Of a stretch of 56,815 nucleotides of DNA, positions 1 to 7,967 are shown one piece after another. The translations under genes and the position numbers were made by a program. This DNA comes from an uncultured Bacteroidales bacterium (lineage in GTDB: Bacteria; Bacteroidota; Bacteroidia; Bacteroidales; UBA932). Numbering within the stretch: the stretch's first letter is position 1; each line of letters starts with the position of its first letter. The notes beneath the pieces were generated by a model. That model saw only the letters and a program-made list of their open reading frames with translations. It had not been told where the DNA came from and searched no databases. The stretch covers positions 1 to 56,815 of the forward strand of contig CAMFBM010000013.1 in assembly GCA_945948555.1 (NCBI GenBank), written 5' to 3'.

Positions 1-60
1 TCTTCGCAGAAAGAGGAACTTGAAGCAAACGACCTGACCTCCTTTGTGAGCCGCTTATAA
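1..60 (+). CDS. C-terminal end of an unidentified protein (partial)
   Basis: The first 60 bases form an open frame that ends in TAA at 58-60 and encodes 19 residues ending in TSFVSRL. The start lies outside the window. The tail is acidic and then basic with no recognisable motif, so no function can be given. Its transcript would run through the hairpin chain at 66-233 and stop at the terminator at 241-276. Confidence 0.5.
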   Translation, partial: SSQKEELEANDLTSFVSRL

Positions 61-240
61 ACCTTGACGCTTCGCGTCGACCCCGGTGGGGTATTTGCGG
101 CTCTGCCGCGTGAGGGTCGTGAGCGAAAAGCGAAATAGTCCAGCGGACTTTTCGCAGCGAGCAGCCTGCGGGAGCAGGGGTTCGGAAGGTGATCTGGTTC
201 TTGGAAGGACGGTGACTTAAGAGAGTTCGTCACAGCAAAA
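61..240. other. Intergenic region with a chain of small perfect hairpins
   Basis: No gene is seen here. Five short stems with 3-4 base loops follow each other: gacgc/gcgtc at 66-78, acccc/ggggt at 80-92, gcggc/gccgc at 97-109, a two-part stem gcgaaa+agtcc/ggact+tttcgc at 130-155, and cctgc/gcagg closed by GGGA at 165-178. A sixth, looser stem gtgac/gtcac lies at 212-233. The chain ends in a strong terminator. It could be a structured 3' UTR, a processed small RNA or a dispersed palindromic element. No known RNA family was recognised. Confidence 0.5.
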
Positions 241-276
241 AATAAAGGTCTTGAATTTTCATTCAAGACCTTTATT
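241..276. terminator. Bidirectional intrinsic terminator
   Basis: A perfect 15-base inverted repeat (aataaaggtcttgaa at 241-255, its complement at 262-276) has a 6-base loop. It is T-rich on the plus side (tttatttt) and on the minus side (TTTATTTTTT). It lies just beyond the 3' end of the minus-strand tRNA-Val and downstream of the plus-strand gene tail, so it can serve both. Confidence 0.85.
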
Positions 277-279
277 TTG

Positions 280-354
280 TGGGAGCAGAGGGAGTCGAAC
301 CCCCGACCCTCTGCTTGTAAGGCAGACGCTCTGAACCAACTGAGCTATGCTCCC
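280..354 (-). tRNA. tRNA-Val (anticodon TAC)
   Basis: Read on the minus strand, the 75-base sequence folds as a full cloverleaf. The acceptor is GGGAGCA/TGCTCCC with discriminator A. The D arm is GCTC...GAGC. The anticodon stem is TCTGC/GCAGA with loop CTTACAA, so the anticodon is TAC and it reads GUA valine codons. The T arm carries TTCGACT in its loop. CCA is not encoded. The plus-strand open frame across this region is an artefact of the tRNA. Confidence 0.95.
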
Positions 355-454
355 GAAGTTTCTTTTGAAGAACTGTCCCGATGTTTTTCAAACGGGAGTG
401 CAAATTTAGGCAACTTTTTTGACTCCGCAAATTTTTTCTTCACAAATTTAGAAT

Positions 455-462
455 TATCTTTG
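455..462 (+). promoter_or_regulatory. Candidate -7 box for the FKBP gene
   Basis: TATCTTTG matches the Bacteroides -7 consensus TAnnTTTG. It lies 66 bases before the ATG at 529. No clear -33 TTTG is seen 19-21 bases upstream, so this is a moderate call. Confidence 0.5.
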
Positions 463-486
463 TCGGCCTATATGGAATCAGGTTGT

Positions 487-502
487 TTTTTGAGGATTCC
501 AG
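487..502 (+). repeat. Variant copy of the recurring TTTTTGAAGATTCCTA motif
   Basis: TTTTTGAGGATTCCAG differs at three positions from the 16-base motif found exactly at 5017, 29540, 32757 and 55347. Here it sits in the leader of the FKBP gene, between its -7 box and its start codon. Confidence 0.5.
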
Positions 503-528
503 AAGTTTCGCAGGAAAATAAATTTAAT

Positions 529-1134
529 ATGGACAAGAACAGTTACGCATTGGGAATGAGCATCGCCCACAATATGATCTCATCGGGAGTCAGGAATGTC
601 TCCTTTGAAGATTTCACCGCCGGAGTCAAGGCAGTGCTTGAAGGAACAAAACCTGCAGTCAGTTTTGAGGAGGCGTCTGATCTTCTTGACAAGTACTTTG
701 CGGAAATCGAGGGAAAGCAGAAGGCAGAGATGGCTGCCAGGAGTGCTGCCGCAAGGCAGGAGGGAGAGGAATTCCTTGCCGACAATGTCAGGAAAGAGGG
801 AGTTAAGGTCCTTCCGAGCGGTCTTCAGTACAAGGTGGTCAAAGAGGGGACCGGCAGGAAACCGAAGGCCACAGACAAGGTGAAATGCCATTATGACGGC
901 CGTTTCATTGACGGAAGTAAATTCGACAGTTCCTATGACAGGGGAACTCCTGCAGTGTTCGGCCTGAATCAGGTGATTCCGGGATGGACAGAGGGACTTC
1001 AGCTGATGTCTGAAGGGTCGAAGTATGAATTGTATATTCCTTATACCCTCGGTTATGGTGAGGCCGGTGCTCCCGGTGCAATTCCTCCTTACAGTACCCT
1101 TGTCTTCACCGTCGAACTGCTTGAAGTCCTTTAG
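529..1134 (+). CDS. FKBP-type peptidyl-prolyl cis-trans isomerase
   Basis: The 201-residue protein catalyses proline isomerisation during protein folding. Residues 1-100 form a helical, charged, Mip-like N-terminal dimerisation region. The FKBP domain covers about 105-201, with the hallmarks CHYDGRFIDGSKFDSS, VIPGWTEGLQLM and PYTLGYGEAG. No signal peptide is visible from the ATG at 529, so it is probably cytoplasmic. The frame stays open far upstream through the tRNA, but 529 is the first ATG after the promoter and fits the family N-terminus. It heads a same-strand cluster, with pnuC six bases downstream. The family is clear; client proteins are unknown. Confidence 0.9.
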   Translation: MDKNSYALGMSIAHNMISSGVRNVSFEDFTAGVKAVLEGTKPAVSFEEASDLLDKYFAEIEGKQKAEMAARSAAARQEGEEFLADNVRKEGVKVLPSGLQYKVVKEGTGRKPKATDKVKCHYDGRFIDGSKFDSSYDRGTPAVFGLNQVIPGWTEGLQLMSEGSKYELYIPYTLGYGEAGAPGAIPPYSTLVFTVELLEVL

Positions 1135-1140
1135 ACCGGT

Positions 1141-1809
1141 ATGTTTGACACCCTGATGGAAATATTTACCCTTGTTACGGGGATTGCCTACATCATTCTG
1201 GAAATCCGTCAGAAGAGTCTGATGTGGATTGTCGGAGTGGTGACGGCCCTTGCGGCAATGTATATGTTCTTCATTCAGGGTCTATATGCCTCCCTTGCCC
1301 TGAACGCATATTATTTTGCAGTTTCCTTCTGGGGACTATACCAGTGGCGCAGGGATGAGGCGAAACTGTCCGCTGCAGATACTTTCCCTGCGGATGCCCG
1401 GAAGGAAGGCAGTGATGTCATCCATCTGAATCGTATGGGATGGGGCACTGTGGCAGGTTGTGCGGCAGTCTTCGTGGCGGGTTGCATCGTCCTGCATTTC
1501 GTGCTTGGATACCTCGGCGATTCTATGACAGACCTTGACGCTGCCGTGGCTATGATGAGTGCTGTTGCAACCTATATGCTCAGCCGCTCCTATCTGCAGC
1601 AATGGTTGCTCTGGATTGTGGCGGACGCTCTTTCCGCGGTACTCTGCGCTACTCAGGGAATGTGGTGGATGACAGCTCTTTATGTATTATATACGGCTTC
1701 CGCAGCCTATGGTTATGTTTACTGGCGGCGCAGGGGAATCTACCTTGAGGAACCGCGACCTCAGGACACGGCTGGAACCGGTGCGCAAATCTCAGAAAGA
1801 AGGCAGTGA
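1141..1809 (+). CDS. pnuC: PnuC-type nicotinamide riboside (vitamin) transporter
   Basis: The 222-residue inner membrane protein has about seven hydrophobic segments. The PnuC pattern is seen in the early Trp/Tyr-rich segments (YYFAVSFWGLYQW) and the C-terminal bundle (VADALSAVLCATQGMWW, then YGYVYWRRRG). PnuC carriers pass nicotinamide riboside by facilitated diffusion and rely on an intracellular kinase to trap it; PnuT relatives carry thiamine. No NadR-type kinase is adjacent, so the substrate is inferred from the family. A hydrophilic loop lies near residues 77-95. Its TGA overlaps the ATG of the next gene by one base, implying translational coupling. Confidence 0.85.
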   Translation: MFDTLMEIFTLVTGIAYIILEIRQKSLMWIVGVVTALAAMYMFFIQGLYASLALNAYYFAVSFWGLYQWRRDEAKLSAADTFPADARKEGSDVIHLNRMGWGTVAGCAAVFVAGCIVLHFVLGYLGDSMTDLDAAVAMMSAVATYMLSRSYLQQWLLWIVADALSAVLCATQGMWWMTALYVLYTASAAYGYVYWRRRGIYLEEPRPQDTAGTGAQISERRQ

Positions 1810-2672
1810 TGAAACTGATAGTTGAAAGCGGGTCAACCAAGACCGACTGGGCTGCAGTCGGGATGTGCCGGTTCAGAACATCCGGCATAAACCTCTCCGT
1901 GATGCCTGCCAGGGCAATTCTCGAAGTGCTCCTGCAGGCAAGGGAACTCCTTGAGGAAAACATCCCGGAAGGCCGGAATGCAGATCCGGATGAAATCCTT
2001 TTCTACGGTGCCGGCCTTGCCGGTAGCAGTTCCCTGCTGGTTCTTGACAAGGCTCTTAAAGCAGTTTTCCCTTCAGCATCAGTAGCATACGGGAGCGATC
2101 TCCTTGCAGCTGCCCGTGCCGCCTTTGACAGGAAACCCGGCATTGTGGCCATCCTCGGGACAGGTTCCAACAGTTGTCTCTACGATGGTTCCAAAGTGGT
2201 CTCCAATGTCCGTCCCGGGGGATTCATCCTCGGAGATGAGGGCGGTGGAGTGTCCCTTGGCAGGGCTTTCATTGCCGACTGCATCAAGGGTCTGCTCCCG
2301 GAAAGTCTTTCAGATTCATTCACGGAAGAATACGGCCTGACATACGAGCAGATAGTCGAGAAAGTCTATCAAGGTAGTTCCCCAGCGGCCTTCCTCGCCT
2401 CGTTTGTGCCTTTTATCCTCGAACATAGGGATGACCAATATGTCAGAGACCTGATTGATTCCAATTTCCGATCATTCATCATCCGTTGTCTGAAGCAGTA
2501 TGACCTTGAGGCCAACGATGTTGCAGTGGTCGGATCATTCGGGTGTGCCTGCAGGGATGAACTCATCTCCCTTGGCAGGGAATACGGTGTCAGGTTCACG
2601 TACTTTATAAAATCCCCGATTGACCGCCTGGTTGAAATGGAGGAGGAAAAACAAAGGACAAACCAATTGTAG
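1809..2672 (+). CDS. BadF/BadG-type ATPase, N-acetylglucosamine kinase-like
   Basis: The 287-residue protein has the actin/hexokinase-type ATPase fold of the BadF/BadG and eukaryotic GlcNAc kinase family. The N-terminal phosphate loop is ESGSTKTDWA, the second phosphate motif is ILGTGSNSCLYDG near residue 110, and GGFILGDEGGGVSLG follows, typical of bacterial GlcNAc-kinase-like proteins. It likely phosphorylates an amino sugar in the cytoplasm, for example in peptidoglycan or host glycan salvage; the substrate is inferred. The ATG at 1809 overlaps the pnuC stop as TGATG, which supports this start over the GTG at 1806. recR follows 15 bases later. Confidence 0.8.
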   Translation: MKLIVESGSTKTDWAAVGMCRFRTSGINLSVMPARAILEVLLQARELLEENIPEGRNADPDEILFYGAGLAGSSSLLVLDKALKAVFPSASVAYGSDLLAAARAAFDRKPGIVAILGTGSNSCLYDGSKVVSNVRPGGFILGDEGGGVSLGRAFIADCIKGLLPESLSDSFTEEYGLTYEQIVEKVYQGSSPAAFLASFVPFILEHRDDQYVRDLIDSNFRSFIIRCLKQYDLEANDVAVVGSFGCACRDELISLGREYGVRFTYFIKSPIDRLVEMEEEKQRTNQL

Positions 2673-2687
2673 GAAAAAACCGAGAAG

Positions 2688-3317
2688 ATGTATAAGGACA
2701 ATTACCCGTCAAAATTGCTTCAGGATGCCGTGGAGTCCATCGGATCGCTGCCCGGAATCGGACGGCGCAGCGCGATGAGGCTTGCCCTCCACCTCCTCAA
2801 ACAGCCTTCCGGCAATGTGCATCGCCTTGCGGAATCCATAGTGAGACTCCGTGACGATGTCCGGTACTGTCCTGAGTGTATGATGATTTCGGACGAGGGA
2901 ATCTGTTCAATATGTGCTGACAGGAACAGGGACCACCGCACTATTTGCGTTGTAGAGAATGTCCGGGATGTGATGAGCATTGAGAAAACGGGACAGTATA
3001 ATGGTGTATATCATATACTTGGAGGCATCATCTCCCCAATCGACGGCATAGGTCCTTCCGACCTGACAATCACAAAACTCGTTGCCCGCGTCAGGGAATT
3101 GGTCCTGCAGGAGGGAAACAAAGTTGAGGTGATCTTCGCCTTGAGCGGGGATGTCGAGGGTGAGACCACTTCTTTTTACATATTCCGTCAGTTGCAGAAC
3201 CTTGACATAAAGGTGTCTTCCCTTGCACGCGGTCTCGGCTTCGGCGACGACCTTGAATATGCCGATGAACTGACCCTCGGCCGCTCCATCGTGGGTCGTC
3301 AGGAATTCCGACCGTAA
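2688..3317 (+). CDS. recR: Recombination mediator RecR
   Basis: The 209-residue protein has the full RecR layout. An N-terminal helix-hairpin-helix region holds LPGIGRRSAMRLALHLL. A C4 zinc motif CPEC...CSIC lies near residues 63-77. The TOPRIM domain starts at ICVVENVRDVMSIE, and the Walker-like C-terminus contains FGDDLEYADELTLGRS. RecR works with RecO (and RecF) to load RecA on gapped DNA. The length is normal (about 200). It lies between the kinase and mntP on the same strand. Confidence 0.97.
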   Translation: MYKDNYPSKLLQDAVESIGSLPGIGRRSAMRLALHLLKQPSGNVHRLAESIVRLRDDVRYCPECMMISDEGICSICADRNRDHRTICVVENVRDVMSIEKTGQYNGVYHILGGIISPIDGIGPSDLTITKLVARVRELVLQEGNKVEVIFALSGDVEGETTSFYIFRQLQNLDIKVSSLARGLGFGDDLEYADELTLGRSIVGRQEFRP

Positions 3318-3341
3318 ACCGTATCTTCCATATTTATTAAT

Positions 3342-3893
3342 ATGTCATTTTTTGAAATCCTTCTTCTCGCCGTCTCCCTGAGTTTCGACACCCTCGCCGT
3401 GTCAATGGGCGGAAGCGTGACCCTCGGGAAAATCGACATCCGCCGTATTCTCGGCGTCTCCCTTGCCTTCGGGCTGATGCAGATGCTCCTGCTTGACGCA
3501 GGATGGCTTCTTGGACATTCGGTTATATCATATATATATAAATATGCGTCATATATAGGAATGGCCCTTCTTCTTTACATCGGCGGATCGATGGTGGTCG
3601 GGGTATGTCGGAAGAATGAGGAATCAAAGGTGAATCTTTCTGATTTGAAGCATCTTCTGCTTGCAGCCGTAGCCACGAGCATAGATGCGGCTGCAGTTGG
3701 GGTCTCACTGGCTATGGCTGAACTTTCCGGAGGGAAGATTGCCCTGTCTTCAGCAACTGTGCTTGTGGTCACGATGCTTGCCGCCATCCTCGGAATCACA
3801 TGCGGAAGTTTCTTCGGACGGAAATTCGGCAAATGGGCGCAACTTACAGGCGGTGTGGTTTTGATTCTAATCGGTTTGAAAATGGTCCTGTGA
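3342..3893 (+). CDS. mntP: MntP-type manganese efflux pump
   Basis: The 183-residue inner membrane protein has six hydrophobic segments arranged as a repeat of two halves. Each half opens with the acidic motif of the family: SLSFDTLAVSMGGS near residue 15 and ATSIDAAAVGVSLA near residue 113. MntP (formerly DUF204/YebN) exports Mn2+. Only 24 bases separate it from recR, leaving no room for a manganese riboswitch. A run of TA repeats at about 3529-3556 encodes SYIYKYASYIG and is coding sequence. Confidence 0.9.
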   Translation: MSFFEILLLAVSLSFDTLAVSMGGSVTLGKIDIRRILGVSLAFGLMQMLLLDAGWLLGHSVISYIYKYASYIGMALLLYIGGSMVVGVCRKNEESKVNLSDLKHLLLAAVATSIDAAAVGVSLAMAELSGGKIALSSATVLVVTMLAAILGITCGSFFGRKFGKWAQLTGGVVLILIGLKMVL

Positions 3894-3933
3894 CGTGAGG
3901 ATACGGTTCCTGTGACGTTAATGGTCCAAAAAA

Positions 3934-3964
3934 TTTGCAATTAGTCAGGAAATTACTACTTTTG
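3934..3964 (+). promoter_or_regulatory. Promoter of corA
   Basis: A full match to the Bacteroides consensus: TTTG at 3934-3937, a 19-base spacer and TACTTTTG at 3957-3964. Transcription would start near 3970, giving a leader of about 60 bases. The leader ends in AAAAAGGAGGG at 4015-4025, an unusually strong Shine-Dalgarno site for this phylum. Confidence 0.85.
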
Positions 3965-4029
3965 CAGGATGTCAGCGCGGGTGCTGGCCGTGCAAAACAG
4001 TGTGAAAACCTGGTAAAAAGGAGGGCGGT

Positions 4030-4977
4030 ATGGTTTCAATCTACTACAGGGCTGACGGCCAGATCAATGTCTCCCAGACGGAGACGGATTTCCAGACTTT
4101 AAAGCAGACTGATGTGATTTGGATTGACCTTTTCTCACCTACGGGTGACGAGAAGAGGTCCGCAGAGGCTTTTCTCGGAACGACCATACAGAGCCGTGCG
4201 CAGGCCGAGGAAATTGAGAGTTCATCTCGTTTCTCCGAGACGGAGAATGCGGTTTTCGCCAACACCAACTTCCTGATTCCGGGGCCTGAGGAGTATTCAA
4301 TGGAGACTGTCTCATTCATTATCACCCGGGGAGTCCTCACGACTTTGAGGGAATGTCCTCTCAGAAGTTTCACGGATCTTCAGCGCAGGATAATGGCATT
4401 CCCGAAGTTCTATCCTTCTGGGGAAATCATCTTCGTGAGCATTCTGGAACAGCGAATCGACCTGGATGCCGATATGATTGAGTTGATGTCAAAGGAAATA
4501 GCCCAGTACAACCGCAAAGTCTCCCTCGGAGAGGACATCAACGAGGAATTTCTCCTAGATATCAATCAGTTGCAGGAGAACACGATGCTTGTCAGGGAGA
4601 ATATCGTGGACAAGCAAAGGGTCATCTCCAGCCTGCTCAAGACGGAACAGTTCCCGTCCGAACTTCACGGCAAGCTGAACGTGATGCTGAAGGACATCTC
4701 CTCCCTGATCAACCACACGAATTTCAGTTTCGAGAGGCTGGAGTATCTTCAGAACACAGTCATCGGTATCATCAACCTCGACCAGAACAAGATTATGAAA
4801 GTTTTCACCCTGGTCTCCCTTCTGCTGATGCCTCCGACCCTCATTGCGAGCTTCTACGGAATGAATGTCTCCCTGCCGATGACGGGGACGTTCTGGGACT
4901 GGATCATCATCCTTGTCCTGATGGTGGTCTCATTCCTGATTATACTTTTCATCTTCAGGTACAGGAAGATGCTTTGA
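4030..4977 (+). CDS. corA: CorA-type magnesium/divalent metal transporter
   Basis: The 315-residue protein has a large acidic cytoplasmic domain (1-250), a long helix near 190-255, and two C-terminal membrane segments. The first ends in the signature YGMNVSLPMTG near residue 277; the second is followed by a basic tail, FRYRKML. CorA pentamers conduct Mg2+ and sometimes Co2+ or Ni2+; the fold alone does not set the ion. It has its own promoter at 3934-3964 and a strong Shine-Dalgarno site, so it is expressed apart from the mntP cluster. Confidence 0.93.
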   Translation: MVSIYYRADGQINVSQTETDFQTLKQTDVIWIDLFSPTGDEKRSAEAFLGTTIQSRAQAEEIESSSRFSETENAVFANTNFLIPGPEEYSMETVSFIITRGVLTTLRECPLRSFTDLQRRIMAFPKFYPSGEIIFVSILEQRIDLDADMIELMSKEIAQYNRKVSLGEDINEEFLLDINQLQENTMLVRENIVDKQRVISSLLKTEQFPSELHGKLNVMLKDISSLINHTNFSFERLEYLQNTVIGIINLDQNKIMKVFTLVSLLLMPPTLIASFYGMNVSLPMTGTFWDWIIILVLMVVSFLIILFIFRYRKML

Positions 4978-5016
4978 TCATTTCAGGGTGATGGTTGTCT
5001 GCCCTGCCGAAGTTTA

Positions 5017-5032
5017 TTTTTGAAGATTCCTA
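5017..5032 (+). repeat. Recurring intergenic motif TTTTTGAAGATTCCTA (copy 1)
   Basis: This exact 16-base core also occurs at 29540, 32757 and 55347. Here it lies between corA and the secreted unknown gene, ending 10 bases before the first possible ATG (5043). The upstream bases make TATTTTTG at 5015-5022, so the copy may overlap the promoter of the next gene. Confidence 0.7.
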
Positions 5033-5057
5033 ATTATAAAAGATGACGGATATGTTT

Positions 5058-5954
5058 ATGAAAACAGTTAAAAAAGCGTCGCTCATTTCAGTGATTCTGT
5101 TTTCTTTCGCGGGTGCCCTCCATGCCCAGACGGGAGAGTGCCTTGGAGAACTCCAGGGAAGGAATCACAGACAGAAGAACCACGCCTATCAGGGAATGGA
5201 TGTCTGGGACGGATATGTCCTAAGTTGTCAGAATCAGGGAATCGGTACGGTTTATCTCCTGAACGGAGACGGATTTGAGAAAGTCGGTCAGTTCAATCTG
5301 GGAAGTTTCAATCAGGCCAACCACTCCAATGTGGTGTCTTTCGGTGTCAGGAAGGCGGAGGAGTCCGATCCTCTTCCTTTGGTTTACGTAAGCCAGTGCC
5401 ACAAGAAGAATTGGCAGGGACTGAAGGATGTCTGTTTCGTGGAGAGGATTGCCCCTGACTTCCAGTCTTCGGAACTGGTTCAGACAATCCTGTACGATGA
5501 CAGGAACAAGGATTTCGGCTATGCTCTCCAGTGGGTTGTGGACCGGAAAAACGGTTTTCTCTACGGCTATGGCAACACAATCAGCAATTCAGACCCTTCC
5601 AACAGGCACCGCATCATAAAATTCCGCCTCCCCGAGCTCTCGGAGGGGACATTTGTGACCCTCAGACCGGAGGATGCACTGGAAAATTACACTATTGAGG
5701 AGGTTTCGGGCTATTCTTTCAATCCAATCGGTCAGGGACTTGACATCAGGTACGGAAAACTGTATATGCCGACCGGATTCGGCAGTCAGAAACATCCGTC
5801 TGAACTGTATATCTGGGATTTGCGCCACAAGAAGATGAAGAAATACGACTTGTCGGCCTGTACGACGGGGGAACTTGAGGATGTGGCGGTTCTCGGAAGG
5901 AATCTGCTTCTGCTTCAGAGTCAGGACGGCCTGTTCAGGGTCAGAATCCGATAG
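5058..5954 (+). CDS. Secreted protein of unknown function, possibly propeller-like
   Basis: The 298-residue protein starts with a clear signal peptide (MKTVKKASL..., cleavage likely near ALHA-QT), so it is exported. The mature part is rich in Trp, Tyr and Gly. It has repeated strand-like units such as YQGMDVWDGYVLSCQNQG, NGFLYGYGNT, GKLYMPTGFGS and ELYIWDLR, which resemble blades of a beta-propeller. A family was not recognised. ATGs at 5043 and 5052 are in frame; 5058 gives the most usual signal peptide. It lies alone between corA and the rpsA promoter. A lectin or receptor-type surface role is only a guess. Confidence 0.6.
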   Translation: MKTVKKASLISVILFSFAGALHAQTGECLGELQGRNHRQKNHAYQGMDVWDGYVLSCQNQGIGTVYLLNGDGFEKVGQFNLGSFNQANHSNVVSFGVRKAEESDPLPLVYVSQCHKKNWQGLKDVCFVERIAPDFQSSELVQTILYDDRNKDFGYALQWVVDRKNGFLYGYGNTISNSDPSNRHRIIKFRLPELSEGTFVTLRPEDALENYTIEEVSGYSFNPIGQGLDIRYGKLYMPTGFGSQKHPSELYIWDLRHKKMKKYDLSACTTGELEDVAVLGRNLLLLQSQDGLFRVRIR

Positions 5955-5991
5955 CCGATCTTCAAGTAACTTGGAATCAGGTGAAAATAGT

Positions 5992-6023
5992 TTTGTTTTT
6001 ACGGAAACTTTTAACTACATTTG
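5992..6023 (+). promoter_or_regulatory. Promoter of the rpsA operon
   Basis: TTTG at 5992-5995, a 20-base spacer and TACATTTG at 6016-6023 match the Bacteroides consensus. The start site should fall near 6029, leaving a leader of almost 90 bases before rpsA. Confidence 0.85.
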
Positions 6024-6043
6024 CGCGCTTTTGTCAGGCGCGC
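6023..6043 (+). promoter_or_regulatory. GC hairpin at the 5' end of the rpsA leader
   Basis: GCGCGC at 6023-6028 pairs with GCGCGC at 6038-6043 around a 9-base loop and is followed by TTTATTTT. This could cap the transcript, act as an early attenuator or be part of feedback control of ribosomal protein S1. Its left arm starts at the last base of the -7 box, so only part may be transcribed. Confidence 0.35.
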
Positions 6044-6116
6044 TTTATTTTCAAATGCCCCTGAAAAGGATAAAAAATAATGTATAACAACTAGTTAGAT
6101 TCTATTTTATTTAATT

Positions 6117-7964
6117 ATGGAAGAAAACAAAGTACAGGCAGAAGAGCCTCAGGTTGAGGCAACTGTAGAGACTCCTGCCGTTGAGGAACCCAAGAAGAAA
6201 GTTCTGAATGCCTCCGTTGAGTCCGGTTTTGACTGGGACGCATTCGAGAACGATGATGTCTATGGCGACGAGGACAAGGCCAAAGTCGCACAGATGTATG
6301 ACCAGACCCTCTCAAAGGTCGTTGAGAATGACGTTGTTGAAGGTGTAGTTACATCAATCAGCAAAAGAGAGGTAATTGTCAACATCGGTTACAAGAGCGA
6401 GGGTGTCATTATGGCTCCTGAGTTCCGTTACAACCCTGAACTCAAAGTGGGTGACAAGGTTGAAGTATTCGTCGAGACCGCAGAAGACAGAAAGGGACAG
6501 CTCGTGCTCTCTCACAAGAAAGCTCGCGCCCTCCGTTCTTGGGATATGGTCAATGAGGCATTCAACAACAACGAGATTGTCAAAGGTTATGTCAAGACCC
6601 GCACGAAAGGCGGTATGATCGTGGATATCTTCGGAATCGAGGCATTCCTCCCTGGTTCACAGATCGACGTGAAGCCTATTCGCGACTACGACCAGTTCGT
6701 TGACACGACGATGGACTTCAAGATTGTCAAGATTAATCAGGAGTTCAGGAACGTTGTCGTTTCACACAAGGCTCTCATCGAGGCTGAACTCGAGCAGCAG
6801 AAGAGCGAGATCATCAGCAAGCTTGAGAAAGGTCAGGTTCTTGAAGGAACCGTCAAGAACATCACCAGCTACGGTGTGTTCGTTGACCTGGGCGGTGTTG
6901 ACGGTCTCATCCACATCACTGACCTCTCCTGGGGCAGGATCAATCACCCTGAGGAGGTTGTCAAACTTGACGAGAAGATCCGCGTTGTCATCCTCGACTT
7001 CGATGAGTCCAAGAAGAGAATTGCTCTCGGCCTGAAACAGCTCACAGTTCACCCTTGGGATGCTCTCGATCCAAACCTCAAGGTAGGTGACAAGGTTAAG
7101 GGTAAAGTCGTTCTTATCGCTGACTACGGCGCATTCGTTGAGATTGAGCCGGGCGTAGAGGGACTCATCCACGTTTCAGAGATGTCCTGGTCTCCAAGAC
7201 TCCGCATTGCACAGGACTTCCTCAAGGTAGGTGACGAGGTTGAGGCTCAGATCCTTACCCTTGACAGGGAGGAGAAGAAGATGTCCCTCGGTCTGAAACA
7301 GCTCGTTCCGAACCCTTGGGAGAACATCCGCGAGAAATACCCTGTTGGTTCAAAGCATACTGCGACTGTACGCAACATCACCAACTTCGGTGTGTTTGCA
7401 GAACTGGAGGAGGGAATCGAAGGTCTCGTCCACATCAGCGACATTTCCTGGACAAAGATCAAACATCCTTCAGAGTTCGTTCAGCCGGGTGAAAAGATTG
7501 ATGTTGTAATTCTCGACTTCGATGAGGAGAACCACAAGCTCAGCCTCGGTCACAAACAGCTCCTTCCTAACCCTTGGGATGAGATAGAGAGCAAGTTTGC
7601 CGTAGGTACCATTGTGGAAGGCAAGGTTGTTTCAGTAGGGGAGAAGGATGCTGTCATTGCCCTTTCCGACAATGTTGAGGCAATCTGCTTCGCAAGGGAG
7701 CTTGTGAAAGAGGACGGCACTGTACCGGTTGCAGGCGAGACTCTTCCGTTCAAGGTTATCGAACTCAGAAGAAGCACCAAGAAGATCGTCGTTTCTCACG
7801 TGAAGACTTACGCTGCTGAGGCAACCAAGGCTGAGAAACCGGCTTCCGAGGCTGACAACACCAAGAAGGCTGTCAAGAAGATCAACTCCAACATCGAGAA
7901 GACAACTCTCGGAGATATCGACGCTCTTGCGGCTCTCAAGGACAAACTTGAGAAAGGTGAGTAA
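6117..7964 (+). CDS. rpsA: 30S ribosomal protein S1
   Basis: The 615-residue protein carries six S1 RNA-binding repeats, from residue 65 to about 570. Repeats 3-6 show the classic pattern, as in NITSYGVFVDLGGVDGLIHI, LIADYGAFVEIEPGVEGLIH and NITNFGVFAELEEGIEGLVH. The N-terminus is acidic; the tail is Lys/Ala-rich. S1 binds mRNA on the small subunit and helps initiation on leaders lacking Shine-Dalgarno sites, which are the norm here. It has its own promoter at 5992-6023. rnz starts 3 bases after the stop, so they form an operon. Confidence 0.97.
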   Translation: MEENKVQAEEPQVEATVETPAVEEPKKKVLNASVESGFDWDAFENDDVYGDEDKAKVAQMYDQTLSKVVENDVVEGVVTSISKREVIVNIGYKSEGVIMAPEFRYNPELKVGDKVEVFVETAEDRKGQLVLSHKKARALRSWDMVNEAFNNNEIVKGYVKTRTKGGMIVDIFGIEAFLPGSQIDVKPIRDYDQFVDTTMDFKIVKINQEFRNVVVSHKALIEAELEQQKSEIISKLEKGQVLEGTVKNITSYGVFVDLGGVDGLIHITDLSWGRINHPEEVVKLDEKIRVVILDFDESKKRIALGLKQLTVHPWDALDPNLKVGDKVKGKVVLIADYGAFVEIEPGVEGLIHVSEMSWSPRLRIAQDFLKVGDEVEAQILTLDREEKKMSLGLKQLVPNPWENIREKYPVGSKHTATVRNITNFGVFAELEEGIEGLVHISDISWTKIKHPSEFVQPGEKIDVVILDFDEENHKLSLGHKQLLPNPWDEIESKFAVGTIVEGKVVSVGEKDAVIALSDNVEAICFARELVKEDGTVPVAGETLPFKVIELRRSTKKIVVSHVKTYAAEATKAEKPASEADNTKKAVKKINSNIEKTTLGDIDALAALKDKLEKGE

Positions 7965-7967
7965 TTT

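Noticed and set aside
277..528. N-terminal extension of the FKBP gene through the tRNA region
   Set aside because: The frame is open only because it reads the antisense of tRNA-Val and the leader; the ATG at 529 follows the promoter box and fits the family.
3520..3560. TA-rich repeat that looks like a microsatellite
   Set aside because: It is in frame within mntP and encodes a membrane segment; no sign of a repeat element.
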